From assembly GCF_001629735.1 (NCBI RefSeq), contig NZ_CP015224.1, positions 1,674,001-1,738,000 on the forward strand: DNA of 64,000 bases. The letters are read 5' to 3'. The DNA is from Lysinibacillus sphaericus. GTDB lineage: Bacteria > Bacillota > Bacilli > Bacillales_A > Planococcaceae. The position numbers were made by a program, and so were the translations under genes. Each line of letters begins with the position of its first letter. The stretch's first letter is position 1. The notes below the pieces were generated by a model. That model saw only the letters and a program-made list of their open reading frames with translations. It searched no databases and was not told the origin of the DNA. This document shows positions 54,675 to 63,991 of this stretch, piece after piece.

Positions 54675-54938
54675 ATGAATAATTGTCCTAATTGTTTAGC
54701 CAATACTCCTTTTAAAAAAGTATATCGAGATGGTTTAGTATTTGTGAAATGTGAGTATTGTAATACAATTTTTGAAGATAAAACAACAACGAAAAAAACG
54801 AGAGAAGTGTCAGAGAGAATACGTAACGAAATTCAAAATGATGTGCAAAATGAAAAATCTTCAGGTAAGGTTTTCGTAATTGTAATTGGACTTATGATCC
54901 TGATTTTCATTATAGATACTTTATCTAAATTAAATTAA
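54675..54938 (+). CDS. Zinc-ribbon membrane protein (87 aa)
   Basis: N-terminal zinc ribbon NNCPNCLANTPFKKVYRDGL, VFVKCEYCNTIFED (two CxxC), a charged helix, then a membrane helix (VFVIVIGLMILIFIIDTL). GAGGTGG precedes the ATG. First of a local family of three; the ribbon faces the cytoplasm if the tail helix inserts normally. Function unknown. Confidence 0.7.
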   Translation: MNNCPNCLANTPFKKVYRDGLVFVKCEYCNTIFEDKTTTKKTREVSERIRNEIQNDVQNEKSSGKVFVIVIGLMILIFIIDTLSKLN

Positions 54939-54962
54939 ATGATAGCAATTTGAAAAAGAATA

Positions 54963-54992
54963 AAAACCCAGATACACAAGTACCTGGGTTTT
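54963..54992 (+). terminator. Terminator after the zinc-ribbon gene
   Basis: AAAACCCAGATAC / GTACCTGGGTTTT with a short loop and T-rich end; its right arm shares ACCTGGG with the dispersed hairpins. Confidence 0.75.
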
Positions 54993-55137
54993 CTTTAAGG
55001 AACTATATGGATCAATTTTCCCATGGTGGGTATTGTACATGAAGCTCATTTTTCATAATAAATTGCATGTAGATCATCATTTATCGCTTCTGAATTTTGT
55101 GCAAGTTCTTCATCCGTCATATAACGGTAAATTTTTT

Positions 55138-55419
55138 CTATTTCAAAACTTGGAAATCTATACGTTTCCAATTAGGGTCTTTTTCGTCTTTTTCATTAGG
55201 TTTTCTTACAAATTCAATACATCTTTCTTCACAAGCTCCAAATACAATAAAATTTTTTTGTGCTTGCCTTAAGGATGGAATATTAGCTCCTCCTATACAA
55301 TCAGGGTCAGAAAATTGAATTCCATCATCTTCCCAAAAACAAATTTCACAAATATCATAAGTTCTGGGTGGTTCTTCGCCTAATGTTCTATATCCACAAC
55401 AAGGACAAGTATATTTCAT
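55138..55419 (-). CDS. CPCC family cysteine-rich protein
   Basis: 93 residues: YTCPCCGYRTLGEEPPRTYD, ICEICFWEDDGIQ matches the Cys_rich_CPCC family, with four or five cysteines likely binding zinc. The C-terminal half has the family's ANIPSLRQAQKNFIVFGACE. Function unknown; often in accessory regions. Confidence 0.85.
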   Translation of the reverse strand: MKYTCPCCGYRTLGEEPPRTYDICEICFWEDDGIQFSDPDCIGGANIPSLRQAQKNFIVFGACEERCIEFVRKPNEKDEKDPNWKRIDFQVLK

Positions 55420-55954
55420 ATAATTTCTCCAATACTTTTATAAGTAAATAACATCATACTTCTTTTTACTTGGCCTACCCAAATACATTTTTTCACCAAA
55501 TGGACTTTTGTTCTACTGATACAAGCCCTCTCAATCTTCTAAATATGAAATGGGATATGGAGAGTAAACTACTGTATCTCCATCTTCCTCGCTTTAAAAT
55601 TATGATAAAATCTGCCCCATTACTAGTTCTCTAGAATTACATTATAGCTTATTTTCTCGGCTTTTTTAAGCCTACTCGTATAATGATTTACTAGGAAGTT
55701 ATACAGCCTAATGGTTAAATTTATATTTTATACATAATACACAACAAATAACCAGTAACTCATTTGAGCTTCTGGTCTTTACTTTGCTATCTGTATTCGT
55801 TTCTTCATCTGCGCCTTTAGCACACTTTTCCTCAAAAATAATCACTTGATTCTCACCAGCTGTGACAACAATAATTTTTTATTCTCAATTTGTCTCTATA
55901 CAATTCATACTAAGTTTCCTAAAATAGTAATTAGAAGAAGAGATTGAGAGATGT
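55420..55954. other. Intergenic with duplicated leader
   Basis: The last 60 bases (CAATTCATACTAAGTTTCCT, AAAATAGTAATTAGAAG) resemble the leader of the 54675 gene, showing that gene and leader were duplicated together. Confidence 0.5.
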
Positions 55955-56081
55955 ATGTCGTTGAATAACTGTCCTAATAGTTTAGCCAGTAATGTTTAAG
56001 AACGTTTATAAAGAGGGTTTAGTGTTAATAAAATGAGAATATTGTCATACGATTGTTGAAGACACAACCCGAAAGAAGTGA
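55955..56081 (+). pseudogene. Dead middle copy of the zinc-ribbon family
   Basis: Reads MSLNNCPNSLASN, then a frameshift, FKNVYKEGLVLIK, a TGA in place of a Cys/Gly position, EYCHTIVEDTTRKK and stop. One ribbon Cys is Ser. Equivalent to the first 45 codons of the 54675 gene; the membrane helix is lost. Confidence 0.72.
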
Positions 56082-56102
56082 CAAAGGTAAGGAGAAGGAT
56101 TT

Positions 56103-56642
56103 ATGAAAAATTGCCCTAACTGTTTAGCTACAAATTCATATAAAAAATCTCACAAAGAATATAAAGATATATATGTATGTGAATATTGTGGTGCCGTTTC
56201 AGAAGATTATGCGATTATAGAAAAAGAAACTCATTTTGAATATAATCACCCAGAAATAGTCAGAGAGTCAGCAAATAGAACTTATTATTATAGAGAGGTC
56301 ACTCCACCAAAATGGCCTAAAAAAATCGCTTTAATTTTGATTAGTATAATTGGATTATTGATAGTTGGCCAATCGATAGAAATGATCTTCTCAGAGGAGG
56401 AAAAACCGACAAAACAAATTTCAACCATAACGCCTGAAATGTTTCGAAAGCTCAAAATTGGTATGAGTGAAGAAACCGTAAAAGAAATCGTAGGATACGG
56501 AGCTTTGCACACAGATGAAAATAAACTTAATTATAAAGGAAAGAACGGTGTAGAAGAAAATTCTATGGTAAGTTTAGAATTTAATAATGGCAAGCTAGAA
56601 GCTATTTATGAATTCGGATTGATTACAAAAAGGAAATATTAA
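56103..56642 (+). CDS. Zinc-ribbon, membrane helix and SmpA/OmlA-like domain protein
   Basis: 179 residues. Zinc ribbon KNCPNCLATNSYKKSHKEYK, YVCEYCGA; a linker; a membrane helix (IALILISIIGLLIVG); then an extracytoplasmic SmpA/BLIP-like fold (TPEMFRKLKIGMSEETVKEI, VGYGALHTDEN). The FxxLKxGMsxxeVxxivG pattern is characteristic. AAGGAGAAGG precedes the ATG. Function unknown. Confidence 0.75.
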   Translation: MKNCPNCLATNSYKKSHKEYKDIYVCEYCGAVSEDYAIIEKETHFEYNHPEIVRESANRTYYYREVTPPKWPKKIALILISIIGLLIVGQSIEMIFSEEEKPTKQISTITPEMFRKLKIGMSEETVKEIVGYGALHTDENKLNYKGKNGVEENSMVSLEFNNGKLEAIYEFGLITKRKY

Positions 56643-56892
56643 TATGATTATCCAGCAAATCATTTTTTACAATACATTATAGACCACGACGGTATTTAGC
56701 TGTCTTGGTCTTATACAGATCTACTTGCATGAAGATGTCTAATCACAATTATAAGCTATTATCTAACCCATATACTCATTTTAGAGAATATGGGTTACTT
56801 GTTTTTAAAAAAAATCAACGTTTTGTGCATCAAGTGTCAATCCGATTATTTTAGTTTTTGTTTACAACGTACATCATCTAAACTATATTTTA

Positions 56893-57438
56893 TTAACTCA
56901 TATCATTTTTCAGGATAGAGTACATAAATAAATCATCAAACTTACCACAAGTATATTCATAATGTCTTAACAAACCTTCTTTTATAAAGCCCTGTCTTTC
57001 TACTAGTTTTTGCGAAGATACATTTGCTGGTTCAATCAAAGCCTGTATTCTTTCTAATTGGAGATTTTGAAAGCCATACTTAACAACTGCTTCTAGAGCT
57101 TCACTTGCAATCCCTTGTCCCCAGTAAATTTTGCTTAATTCATATCCGACCTCAGCTCGATAATGTTTTGTAAGCATATTGAGAAAACCACAACTACCTA
57201 TAACCGTGCCAGTATCTCTCATTGTTATTCCCCATCTTATTCCTGAAGCTTCTACATATATTGATTTATACCACCCAATTTCTTCTTCTACATCTTTTAT
57301 GTTTTGACAAGGTGATATCCCCATAAATTTAACAACATCTTTATCCGATAAATATTTAAATACATCATTAGTATCTTCTGTAGTTATTTCTCTTAAAATT
57401 AATCTTTTTGTTTCAAGTATAGGGAAATTCCTTTCCAT
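56893..57438 (-). CDS. RimJ/RimL-type GNAT acetyltransferase
   Basis: 181 residues, starting ILETKRLILREITTEDTNDV and with EVGYELSKIYWGQGIASEAL and ANVSSQKLVERQGF, the RimJ/L pattern. Group members acetylate ribosomal protein N-termini or antibiotics; specificity unknown. AGAGGATGAAAG precedes the ATG. Confidence 0.9.
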   Translation of the reverse strand: MERNFPILETKRLILREITTEDTNDVFKYLSDKDVVKFMGISPCQNIKDVEEEIGWYKSIYVEASGIRWGITMRDTGTVIGSCGFLNMLTKHYRAEVGYELSKIYWGQGIASEALEAVVKYGFQNLQLERIQALIEPANVSSQKLVERQGFIKEGLLRHYEYTCGKFDDLFMYSILKNDMS

Positions 57439-57530
57439 TTAACTTTCATCCTCTCTAATATGAAACAATAATTTCTTTCGTTACAGTAGTATTTAGGCTT
57501 TGGTCTTTAATCTGTAAGTAGTAGTGAATT

Positions 57531-58034
57531 TTATCTACCGTATTTTTTAAACTCGGGAGTTTCCATTAATCCTTGAAAAAATTCATCTTTTGCTTCTCTA
57601 TATTCATCCATGGATTTACCTTCATACTCCTTCTTTAAATTATCATATTCTTCGCGATAATTTTTATTTGCCAATAAGACTTCTCTAAATTTCCATAGAA
57701 AATCAAAATCAGCATCAATAACAGTTAATTGCACCCCTAAAGGTGGACTAGTTGTATCATCTTTAAATGCTCTAAAAGTATCCGTTTTAATACTCTCCTC
57801 ATTTATTTCATATAAATTTGAAAGAAGTTCCACAGCTTTCGCAAATTCATTAGCATAAACGCGTACCTGTATGTCTAGATCACCCTTAGTTATACTATTT
57901 GGAATTGCTGTGCTACCGACGTGCTGTATATCTACATCAGGTAAAAGCATTTTTATTTTATTTTTTTGTATCAAGAAAATTCTCTCAGCATTTTTATTAA
58001 ATAGTTTACTATTATAAAAATTTACTTTTTCCAT
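57531..58034 (-). CDS. GrpB/UPF0157 family nucleotidyltransferase-fold protein
   Basis: QHVGSTAIPNSITKGDLDIQ is the GrpB family hallmark, a variant of the GS-x9-DxD nucleotidyltransferase motif. 167 residues from the ATG with GGGGAT upstream. Members are sometimes fused to CoaE; exact activity unknown. Confidence 0.88.
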   Translation of the reverse strand: MEKVNFYNSKLFNKNAERIFLIQKNKIKMLLPDVDIQHVGSTAIPNSITKGDLDIQVRVYANEFAKAVELLSNLYEINEESIKTDTFRAFKDDTTSPPLGVQLTVIDADFDFLWKFREVLLANKNYREEYDNLKKEYEGKSMDEYREAKDEFFQGLMETPEFKKYGR

Positions 58035-58113
58035 AATAATCCCCATTCTGTAATTGTTGTGCTTCCCTTATATTAAAGTTAACTCCAAAACACCTTTGGA
58101 GTTTAAACATTCT

Positions 58114-58566
58114 TTAATTAACTTTAACCTTCAAAAGAGGGAGGCTACGTTGAGGAAATACAGTAGATGGCGTAGAACCTATATTTTTTGCCCCCATTTT
58201 TAAATAAAAACCTTCTGCGTTGGGATCGCTATCTATTGTAAATTCGCTTAATTCTAACTCCTTAGCTTTATTTAATAAATGATTCCATATTATTTTCCCA
58301 AGCCCCTTACCAATATAGTCGGGGTCTAAGAATAGTGCATCTAATTTTTGTTCATTAATGGCAAAACTATAAAATGCAATTACTTTGTTATCATTTTCAA
58401 TTAAATAAACGGTATTTTTTTCTAAATAGTCTTTTGTTACAGTTAAAGCATCTTTATCTTTACATTGTTGAATAAAATCTTCTGTATATCCCCAGTAAGC
58501 TTTTGATTTATAGGCTAAATTGCTTAATATAGTACTATCTGCAATCTGAGCTCTTCGAAAGAACAT
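58114..58566 (-). CDS. GNAT family N-acetyltransferase
   Basis: 150 residues. LDALFLDPDYIGKGLGKIIW is motif A, DPNAEGFYLKMGAKNIGST motif B. TAGGAGGTAA precedes the ATG. Next gene upstream is the GbsR-like regulator on the same strand, 65 bases away. Confidence 0.88.
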   Translation of the reverse strand: MFFRRAQIADSTILSNLAYKSKAYWGYTEDFIQQCKDKDALTVTKDYLEKNTVYLIENDNKVIAFYSFAINEQKLDALFLDPDYIGKGLGKIIWNHLLNKAKELELSEFTIDSDPNAEGFYLKMGAKNIGSTPSTVFPQRSLPLLKVKVN

Positions 58567-58631
58567 ATAATTACCTCCTATTAATGTTTTTCTATAATGG
58601 CTATGGCTGATTGTTTTAAATGTCTTTTTTC

Positions 58632-59129
58632 CTAATTAGTACTGTTTCTTTTGGATCTCCATTCCTCTTCAATTCCCTCAATTCGCTGAAAAACAAGCTG
58701 ATAAATCAAATGAAAATCCTGTATTCTTTTTTTAGCTATCAGGTAGTCATCCAAATGGTCTTCTTGAATTTCTGCCTCTCCTGGCCAGTTTTCTAATATA
58801 TTTTCAGTACCTAATAAAAATTGCTTCATTTTCGCCAAAAGTGTTTCAGCCATAACTAGGCTATTATCCTCCGCTATATAGTAATAATCTTTTCGATCAC
58901 TTATTTTCGACTTTTTCACAGATAACCCACTTGCTTCTAAATCACGAATTCGGATGCTGACTGCAGCTTTTGTGACTTCTAATTGATTGGCCATTTCTTG
59001 TAAACTTAAAGGTTTAGATGAAAACAATAAAAGAGTAAAAAGTCGTGCAGCTAATAAATTTCCTCCGTCCGCACTTAGTTTCACTAATTCATAACTAAAT
59101 TGGTCTTGTAATTTTTGTAAAACCAACAT
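58632..59129 (-). CDS. GbsR/MarR-type transcriptional regulator
   Basis: 165 residues. Winged helix KPLSLQEMANQLEVTKAAVS, IRIRDLEASGLSVKKSKISD, then a long C-terminal helix region, as in GbsR-like MarR relatives. ATG at 59129 has GAAAGGGG upstream. A palindrome lies 24 bases before the start, suggesting autoregulation; the downstream GNAT may be in the same unit. Confidence 0.82.
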   Translation of the reverse strand: MLVLQKLQDQFSYELVKLSADGGNLLAARLFTLLLFSSKPLSLQEMANQLEVTKAAVSIRIRDLEASGLSVKKSKISDRKDYYYIAEDNSLVMAETLLAKMKQFLLGTENILENWPGEAEIQEDHLDDYLIAKKRIQDFHLIYQLVFQRIEGIEEEWRSKRNSTN

Positions 59130-59152
59130 TTTATCCCCTTTCGTTAATGTAG

Positions 59153-59171
59153 TTGTTAACGTTATTAACAA
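59153..59171 (-). promoter_or_regulatory. Palindromic operator before the GbsR-like gene
   Basis: TTGTTAA-CGTTA-TTAACAA, perfect seven-base arms, overlapping the likely promoter of the regulator. Confidence 0.6.
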
Positions 59172-59583
59172 TAATGTAATTATATATCGTTGTCAACTTA
59201 TTCTCTTACTTAATTAGGCATCCCCCTCTCCATAGAACACTATTTTTATTTTTGTAAGCGATGATTTGTAAAAATAAAAAAAGCCCTGTACCAATTAAGG
59301 TTACACGGGCTAAATTTATAAATCGATGGCGACTTCCAAATGATATTGATGATTGTGTGAGTATTGGATTAAAGCATTTTAAGAGATTACCATACTGTAT
59401 GGGTACCCTAGAGGTGATACATAAGGTCTTTCGCCTAGATTGACACTTGCTCACTATTTCCGTTAACACACAAGCAACATTATAAGCTGATTCAACCATT
59501 TCCACTGTTAGCATTATAGTTTAGACAGCTATTTTTTAGTAGGAATAGCTGTTTTTTTCTTTCTCTCATATAACAGAACGTCC
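59172..59583. other. Intergenic with a possible transposase tail
   Basis: The plus strand at 59279-59443 reads KVTRAKFINRWRLPNDIDDC, VSIGLKHFKRLPYCMGTLEV, IHKVFRLD and a stop. It resembles the end of an IS6/IS240-type transposase but is too short to be sure. No intact gene. Confidence 0.35.
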
Positions 59584-60468
59584 TTAGTCATTTGTAGTAT
59601 CTCTAGAAAAATACTTGGCATCAATTTGATTAATAAGTGAAGAAGTTAATTCAGAATAATTTCTCATTTTTATTTTTTCTTCTTTTGTTGGTTCTGGACT
59701 ACGTTTAATAAAAGCTACCCATTCTTTCTCTATTTCACTAACATTCTTCCCGTATACTTCCTCTATTTTATTTGCTACATTTTTTTCGTTGTATATCTTT
59801 TCAAACTTTTCTAATCCATAAGTTTCAATTAAGTAATTAATAAATGAAGCTGAATGAATATAGCTCATCCTCATTAGGGTGAACCTTGTTTCACTTGTAA
59901 TATCTGGTCGAAAATAAGAATCGTCTTGAGTTGGGTCTATTAAATTACTAATAGGTAATAATGTATTTGAATCGATAAAAGACTTCACAAACTGATTGGT
60001 ATATGAGCTTTTTCCATACTTATCTTCCATGTAAGTAGCAAACCCTTCTTGCGTAAAATAGCCATTACTTGCATCAAAATTGTTGCCATAGCCTAGTATA
60101 GAATGTGTCAATTCATGAACAAGTGGATAGAAATTTGATTTAACACCATATAAATAGATTTCCGACCTCAGGCCCCAAGATAAGTCATTACCTGCATTAA
60201 GATATACTTTTATTCTCTCGGATGGAACATAATCCGTTTGAATTGAGTTTTGAATATCATGATAGGCAATTAGAAGTTCATCTTTTAATGATTCTACTTT
60301 GCTTTGTGAAATCTCGATATTTTTAATAATCTCAAAGGTTATTTTTCCATCTGGTGTCACCACGATATTATCATCATTTTTTTCTTGTTCTTTTGGAATG
60401 ACTGCCTCCTGAGTACAGGCCGTTAGTAAGAGGACTAAAATAAGATAGCAGCTTCTCAACTTAAACAT
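59584..60468 (-). CDS. Lipoprotein zinc metallopeptidase (peptidase MA-like)
   Basis: Lipobox KLRSCYLILVLLLTAC at the N-terminus, so anchored outside the membrane. HELTH at 118-122 is the zinc-binding HExxH, and EGFATYMED with Glu141 is the likely third ligand, the gluzincin/MA layout. 294 residues. It probably cleaves or processes extracellular or wall proteins; substrate unknown. The ATG follows CAGGGGG. Confidence 0.85.
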   Translation of the reverse strand: MFKLRSCYLILVLLLTACTQEAVIPKEQEKNDDNIVVTPDGKITFEIIKNIEISQSKVESLKDELLIAYHDIQNSIQTDYVPSERIKVYLNAGNDLSWGLRSEIYLYGVKSNFYPLVHELTHSILGYGNNFDASNGYFTQEGFATYMEDKYGKSSYTNQFVKSFIDSNTLLPISNLIDPTQDDSYFRPDITSETRFTLMRMSYIHSASFINYLIETYGLEKFEKIYNEKNVANKIEEVYGKNVSEIEKEWVAFIKRSPEPTKEEKIKMRNYSELTSSLINQIDAKYFSRDTTND

Positions 60469-60784
60469 TTTTACCCCCTGGAAAAAATAGTATTACCCAT
60501 TTATACGAACTGAAAATACAGAAGTTTCAATTATTGGCATTTATTCGAACTTTAATATAAGGCAACTAGATTAATTACACTTGAGTTTCATTTTTACAAA
60601 GAATAAAATACAAAAATGCCCAGGCTCTCATATGATGAGTACCTGAGCTTTGTCTTTTACTATAAAATTTCAAGATGGAGCATCGTTATTCTCATAGCTC
60701 AATCTAATTGGGCTATGAGAAAATAGTTGAAATCACTCGATTTCATACTCATCATGATTGTTTATAAGTGTATACGATGAGTTG
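60469..60784. other. Intergenic with hairpin repeat
   Basis: Contains dispersed hairpin copy 4 and a second imperfect hairpin at about 60690-60720 (CTCATAGC/GCTATGAG). Confidence 0.5.
60618..60648. repeat. Dispersed hairpin repeat, copy 4
   Basis: GCCCAGGCTCTCA / TGATGAGTACCTGAGC, preceded by AAAAAT and followed by TTTG. One arm has a mismatch relative to copies 1-3. Confidence 0.7.
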
Positions 60785-61579
60785 TTAAGAAATAATAGGC
60801 TTTGCAAAAACAGGATTTCTTGTCTTTTTAAACCACTGGTAAAATAGTATATAGACCAGTGCAATTTCAATTAAATCTCCACCGTAGTACATAATCATAG
60901 CACCTTGCTCTGCTTGTTCAGTAGCTACATGATTAGGGGGATACGCATAAATATGTTTGGACAATATCGAATGAGCTGCTAAAGCTATCAATAAAACGAT
61001 TGAACGAAAAACATAAGATAATCGATGTGGCGTTGGATCAATATAGATAAATGCACTAGTAAACAAATAACCTGCTAGAAAAATATGCATGTGAATCAGT
61101 ATATATAAAATCGAGCTTTCGTGCATCATGCTAAAAAGCGGCGTAGTATAGAGAAGCCATAAACCACCTACATTCAGAATCGTTGCTATGATCGGGTTGG
61201 ACACAAATTTAAAGTAAGAGTTACGGAGTATTCGTGAAATAAAACGGGCCTTTTTCACAGGAATAGTTCTTAAGAATAAGGTAATAGGTGCCGATAATGC
61301 TATAAGTAGTGGTGCTAGCATTCCAAGCAATAAATGACCCACCATATGGGCTGAAAAATTAACATGTGCAAGCTCTGCTAATGGACCCATTAGTGTTAAT
61401 ATGGCACATACATGTCCAAGAATCCCACATAATGTACGAATATAAGGCCACTGTTTTTTATGTTGATTTGAGAGCTTGACTGCCACGATATAAGAAATCA
61501 AAGAAATGAAAAATGGGATAACTACTATTAGCTGTACAATGACAGAAAGATTTTGGATGTGAGTTTCATGTGAATGCAA
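60785..61579 (-). CDS. CtaG/Caa3-type cytochrome c oxidase assembly-like membrane protein
   Basis: 264 residues, seven or so helices, with the CtaG_2 family landmarks HVNFSAHMVGHLLLGMLAPL, LWLLYTTPLF, HMHIFLAGYLF and GAMIMYYGGDLIEIALVYIL. The start is the TTG at 61579, eight bases after AAGGAGG; the longer frame overlaps the upstream gene. His residues on the helices may bind copper. Thirteen bases after the DUF2243 gene. Confidence 0.85.
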   Translation of the reverse strand: MHSHETHIQNLSVIVQLIVVIPFFISLISYIVAVKLSNQHKKQWPYIRTLCGILGHVCAILTLMGPLAELAHVNFSAHMVGHLLLGMLAPLLIALSAPITLFLRTIPVKKARFISRILRNSYFKFVSNPIIATILNVGGLWLLYTTPLFSMMHESSILYILIHMHIFLAGYLFTSAFIYIDPTPHRLSYVFRSIVLLIALAAHSILSKHIYAYPPNHVATEQAEQGAMIMYYGGDLIEIALVYILFYQWFKKTRNPVFAKPIIS

Positions 61580-61592
61580 AGATGGTACCTCC

Positions 61593-62072
61593 TTATTGAT
61601 TAGTTTTAAATAATAAGGCCATACCAATAATAATTAAAATAGCCGCTAGCACATTCCAAACTATATCATAGGGGACAATATCGACATCATATCGTATTTG
61701 ATGTAGCCTCATGAATTTATGTTGAATGATACCATCGTATAGTTGAAATGTTCCTGAACCTAGAAAAATACCTCCAAGCCACCTTTTTAACCAAAACCCA
61801 TGTTTTCGATGAAGATCTGCCAGTAAAAAAGCAGAGCCAATTGTGGCGAAAAAGCTAAAGGCATGAAACAATCCATCAGAGACTAATCCAATATTAGCCG
61901 TAGATTTATCATAGAAATGATGCCAATGTAATAATTGATGAAAAATTACTTCGTCTATAAATGCTACTGCACCAAAGCCAAATAATATGCCGGTCCACAT
62001 ATTACGTTTCCCATACTGAAAACGATTTTCGTGTGTATGATGGTTAACCTCATTCATTTTTGATATATCCAA
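61593..62072 (-). CDS. DUF2243 membrane protein
   Basis: 159 residues, four helices; GFGAVAFIDEVIFHQLLHWH, HAFSFFATIGSAF, and LGSGTFQLYDGIIQHKFMRL identify DUF2243. The family is commonly next to CtaG-like genes, as here, pointing to copper or respiratory-oxidase function. The TTG start has AGGAGG eight bases upstream; a GTG nine bases earlier overlaps that site. Confidence 0.87.
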   Translation of the reverse strand: MDISKMNEVNHHTHENRFQYGKRNMWTGILFGFGAVAFIDEVIFHQLLHWHHFYDKSTANIGLVSDGLFHAFSFFATIGSAFLLADLHRKHGFWLKRWLGGIFLGSGTFQLYDGIIQHKFMRLHQIRYDVDIVPYDIVWNVLAAILIIIGMALLFKTNQ

Positions 62073-62635
62073 CCCATTCACCTCCTAGATTTTTATTAGT
62101 TTAACCATGAAACAAAAGAATCTAAACCATTTTATGTAATCAACTCCTTTGTTTATGGTGTGTAGAAAACCACCAAAAGGATTTGCATGCATGTGCAAGA
62201 GCAAAGCATCTTTAGGTTATTTTTTTCTTAGCTGCATTCTATCGCAACAGACATTTACCTACATAGTGTCTAAAAATATTGGATTCATCCCTTAACTCAC
62301 CACTTACTGTTGCTTCGCGGTGAAACTTAGTTTGTCCTTTAAAAGACATCTCCAATAGCCCTTACAAGCTTAATCAGTTGGATATTTTGGAATAATATCA
62401 ATTAGTACGAAAATAGACAAATTTAAATATTTTATTAGAATTTATAGCTTTTTTTAATAGAAATTAGCTTTTTAAAATAACAATTTCCACTAAACCAGGT
62501 CTTTATATCTACATTTTTATAAAAATGTTTTTTTGCAAAATAAAACTATTGTATTATTTATCCGTAGTTTGAATAATTATTAATCTATTGCTATCATACT
62601 AGTCGCAATACAAATTCAAATTAAGGAGACGATGG
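62073..62635. other. Intergenic upstream of the LPMO
   Basis: No supported gene. AT-rich, with short A/T tracts before the LPMO start. A regulated chitinase-type promoter would be expected here, but no known operator was recognised. Confidence 0.4.
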
Positions 62636-63991
62636 ATGATGAACACTAAATTCTCAAAATTAAGCAAAAAAGGACTGAGTGCTGCCCTATTAGCAGCCGG
62701 AATCATAGGGATTTCGACAGCTCCAAATGCATATGCTCATGGATTTGTTGAAAAACCAGCTAGCCGAGCAGCGTTATGTACTCAAAATTATGGAGCACTT
62801 AACTTAATGTGTGGAAGCATCATGTATGAGCCTCAGAGTCTAGAGGCGCCTAAAGGATTTCCGCAAAGTGGACCTCTAGATGGAAAAATTGCATCTGCGG
62901 GTGGTCTTTTTGGTGGTATCCTTGATCAACAAACTGCAGATCGCTGGTATAAGAATACGATTACGGGAGGTCCCAATACTTTTACATGGAAATATACTGC
63001 GCCACATTTAACAAGCAAATGGCACTATTATATTACAAAACGTGATTGGAATCCTAACAAACCTTTAACCCGTGCTGACCTTGAGCCAATTGGTACTGTA
63101 GCACATAATGGCACTGCTGCATCGACTAATTTAACTCATACCATTAACGTGCCGACGGACCGTAATGGCTACCACGTTATTCTAGCCGTTTGGGATGTCG
63201 CAGACACTTCAAATGCATTCTATAATGTGATTGATATAAATTTGGTTAATAATGGTGGCAATGTGGATATGGAAGCCCCATCTCAACCAAATGGTTTACA
63301 TACAACAAAAGTTACTTCTACTAGCGCCGAGCTAAAATGGAACCCTTCTACTGATAATGTAGGTGTAAAAGAATATCAAGTATTACGTGATGGCAAAGTA
63401 GTTGCCACTATCCCAGGAACGACATTTATAGATAAACATTTAAATTCCAATACAACCTATACTTACTCTGTAAAGGCTGTAGACGCAGCTGGGAATGTTT
63501 CTACAGTAAGTGAGTCTCTAGTTGTAAAAACATTGAATGCTGCTCCAGATACAGAATCCCCTACTCAACCAACTTCACTACATACAATGGGAATTACTTC
63601 TTCAAGTGTAGACTTAATGTGGGGTGCTTCAGAGGATAATGTAGCCGTTGACCATTATGTTATATATAGAGGGTCAACAAAAGAACAAATGTCTGCAGTT
63701 GGGACTTCCACAATCCCATCATTTATGGACATGAATCTTCAATCAAGCACTTCATATATGTATGCAGTAACTGCCGTAGATGCAGCTGGAAATGAGTCCA
63801 TTAAAAGTTCTATTTTAACTGTAACGACTAAGGAGCAAGGTGCTTCTTATGAGCAATGGAGTCCATTTAAGGCGTACAAAAAAGGAGATAAGGTAGAGTA
63901 TCAAGGTAAAAATTATGAAGCGGTTCAAAGCTATCAAGGATATGGAGATCCAAATTGGATAAACGCACTGTCTTTATGGAAAGAAATTTAA
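62636..63991 (+). CDS. AA10 chitin-active lytic polysaccharide monooxygenase with FN3 x2 and CBM5
   Basis: A signal peptide ends at AYA, leaving His35 as the mature N-terminus (HGFVEKPASRAALC). The second copper-brace His is His124 in TAPH. Residues 35-205 are the AA10 domain (TSKWHYYITKRDWNPN, VILAVWDVADTSNAFYNVID). Two FN3 domains (about 220-300, 310-397) and a C-terminal CBM5/12 (YEQWSPFKAYKKGDKVEYQG, YEAVQSYQGYGDPNWIN) follow. It oxidatively cleaves crystalline chitin outside the cell. AAGGAG precedes the ATG. Confidence 0.95.
   Translation: MMNTKFSKLSKKGLSAALLAAGIIGISTAPNAYAHGFVEKPASRAALCTQNYGALNLMCGSIMYEPQSLEAPKGFPQSGPLDGKIASAGGLFGGILDQQTADRWYKNTITGGPNTFTWKYTAPHLTSKWHYYITKRDWNPNKPLTRADLEPIGTVAHNGTAASTNLTHTINVPTDRNGYHVILAVWDVADTSNAFYNVIDINLVNNGGNVDMEAPSQPNGLHTTKVTSTSAELKWNPSTDNVGVKEYQVLRDGKVVATIPGTTFIDKHLNSNTTYTYSVKAVDAAGNVSTVSESLVVKTLNAAPDTESPTQPTSLHTMGITSSSVDLMWGASEDNVAVDHYVIYRGSTKEQMSAVGTSTIPSFMDMNLQSSTSYMYAVTAVDAAGNESIKSSILTVTTKEQGASYEQWSPFKAYKKGDKVEYQGKNYEAVQSYQGYGDPNWINALSLWKEI

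Noticed and set aside
56684-56712. Hairpin GACCACGACGG...CTGTCTTGGTC near the end of the zinc-ribbon/SmpA gene
   Set aside because: It resembles the stop-overlapping hairpin of the 48412 gene, but no coding sequence remains, so no gene is called.
59279-59443. Possible IS6/IS240-type transposase
   Set aside because: Only about 50 C-terminal-like residues, no inverted ends seen, and the match is by eye; noted in the intergenic entry but not called.
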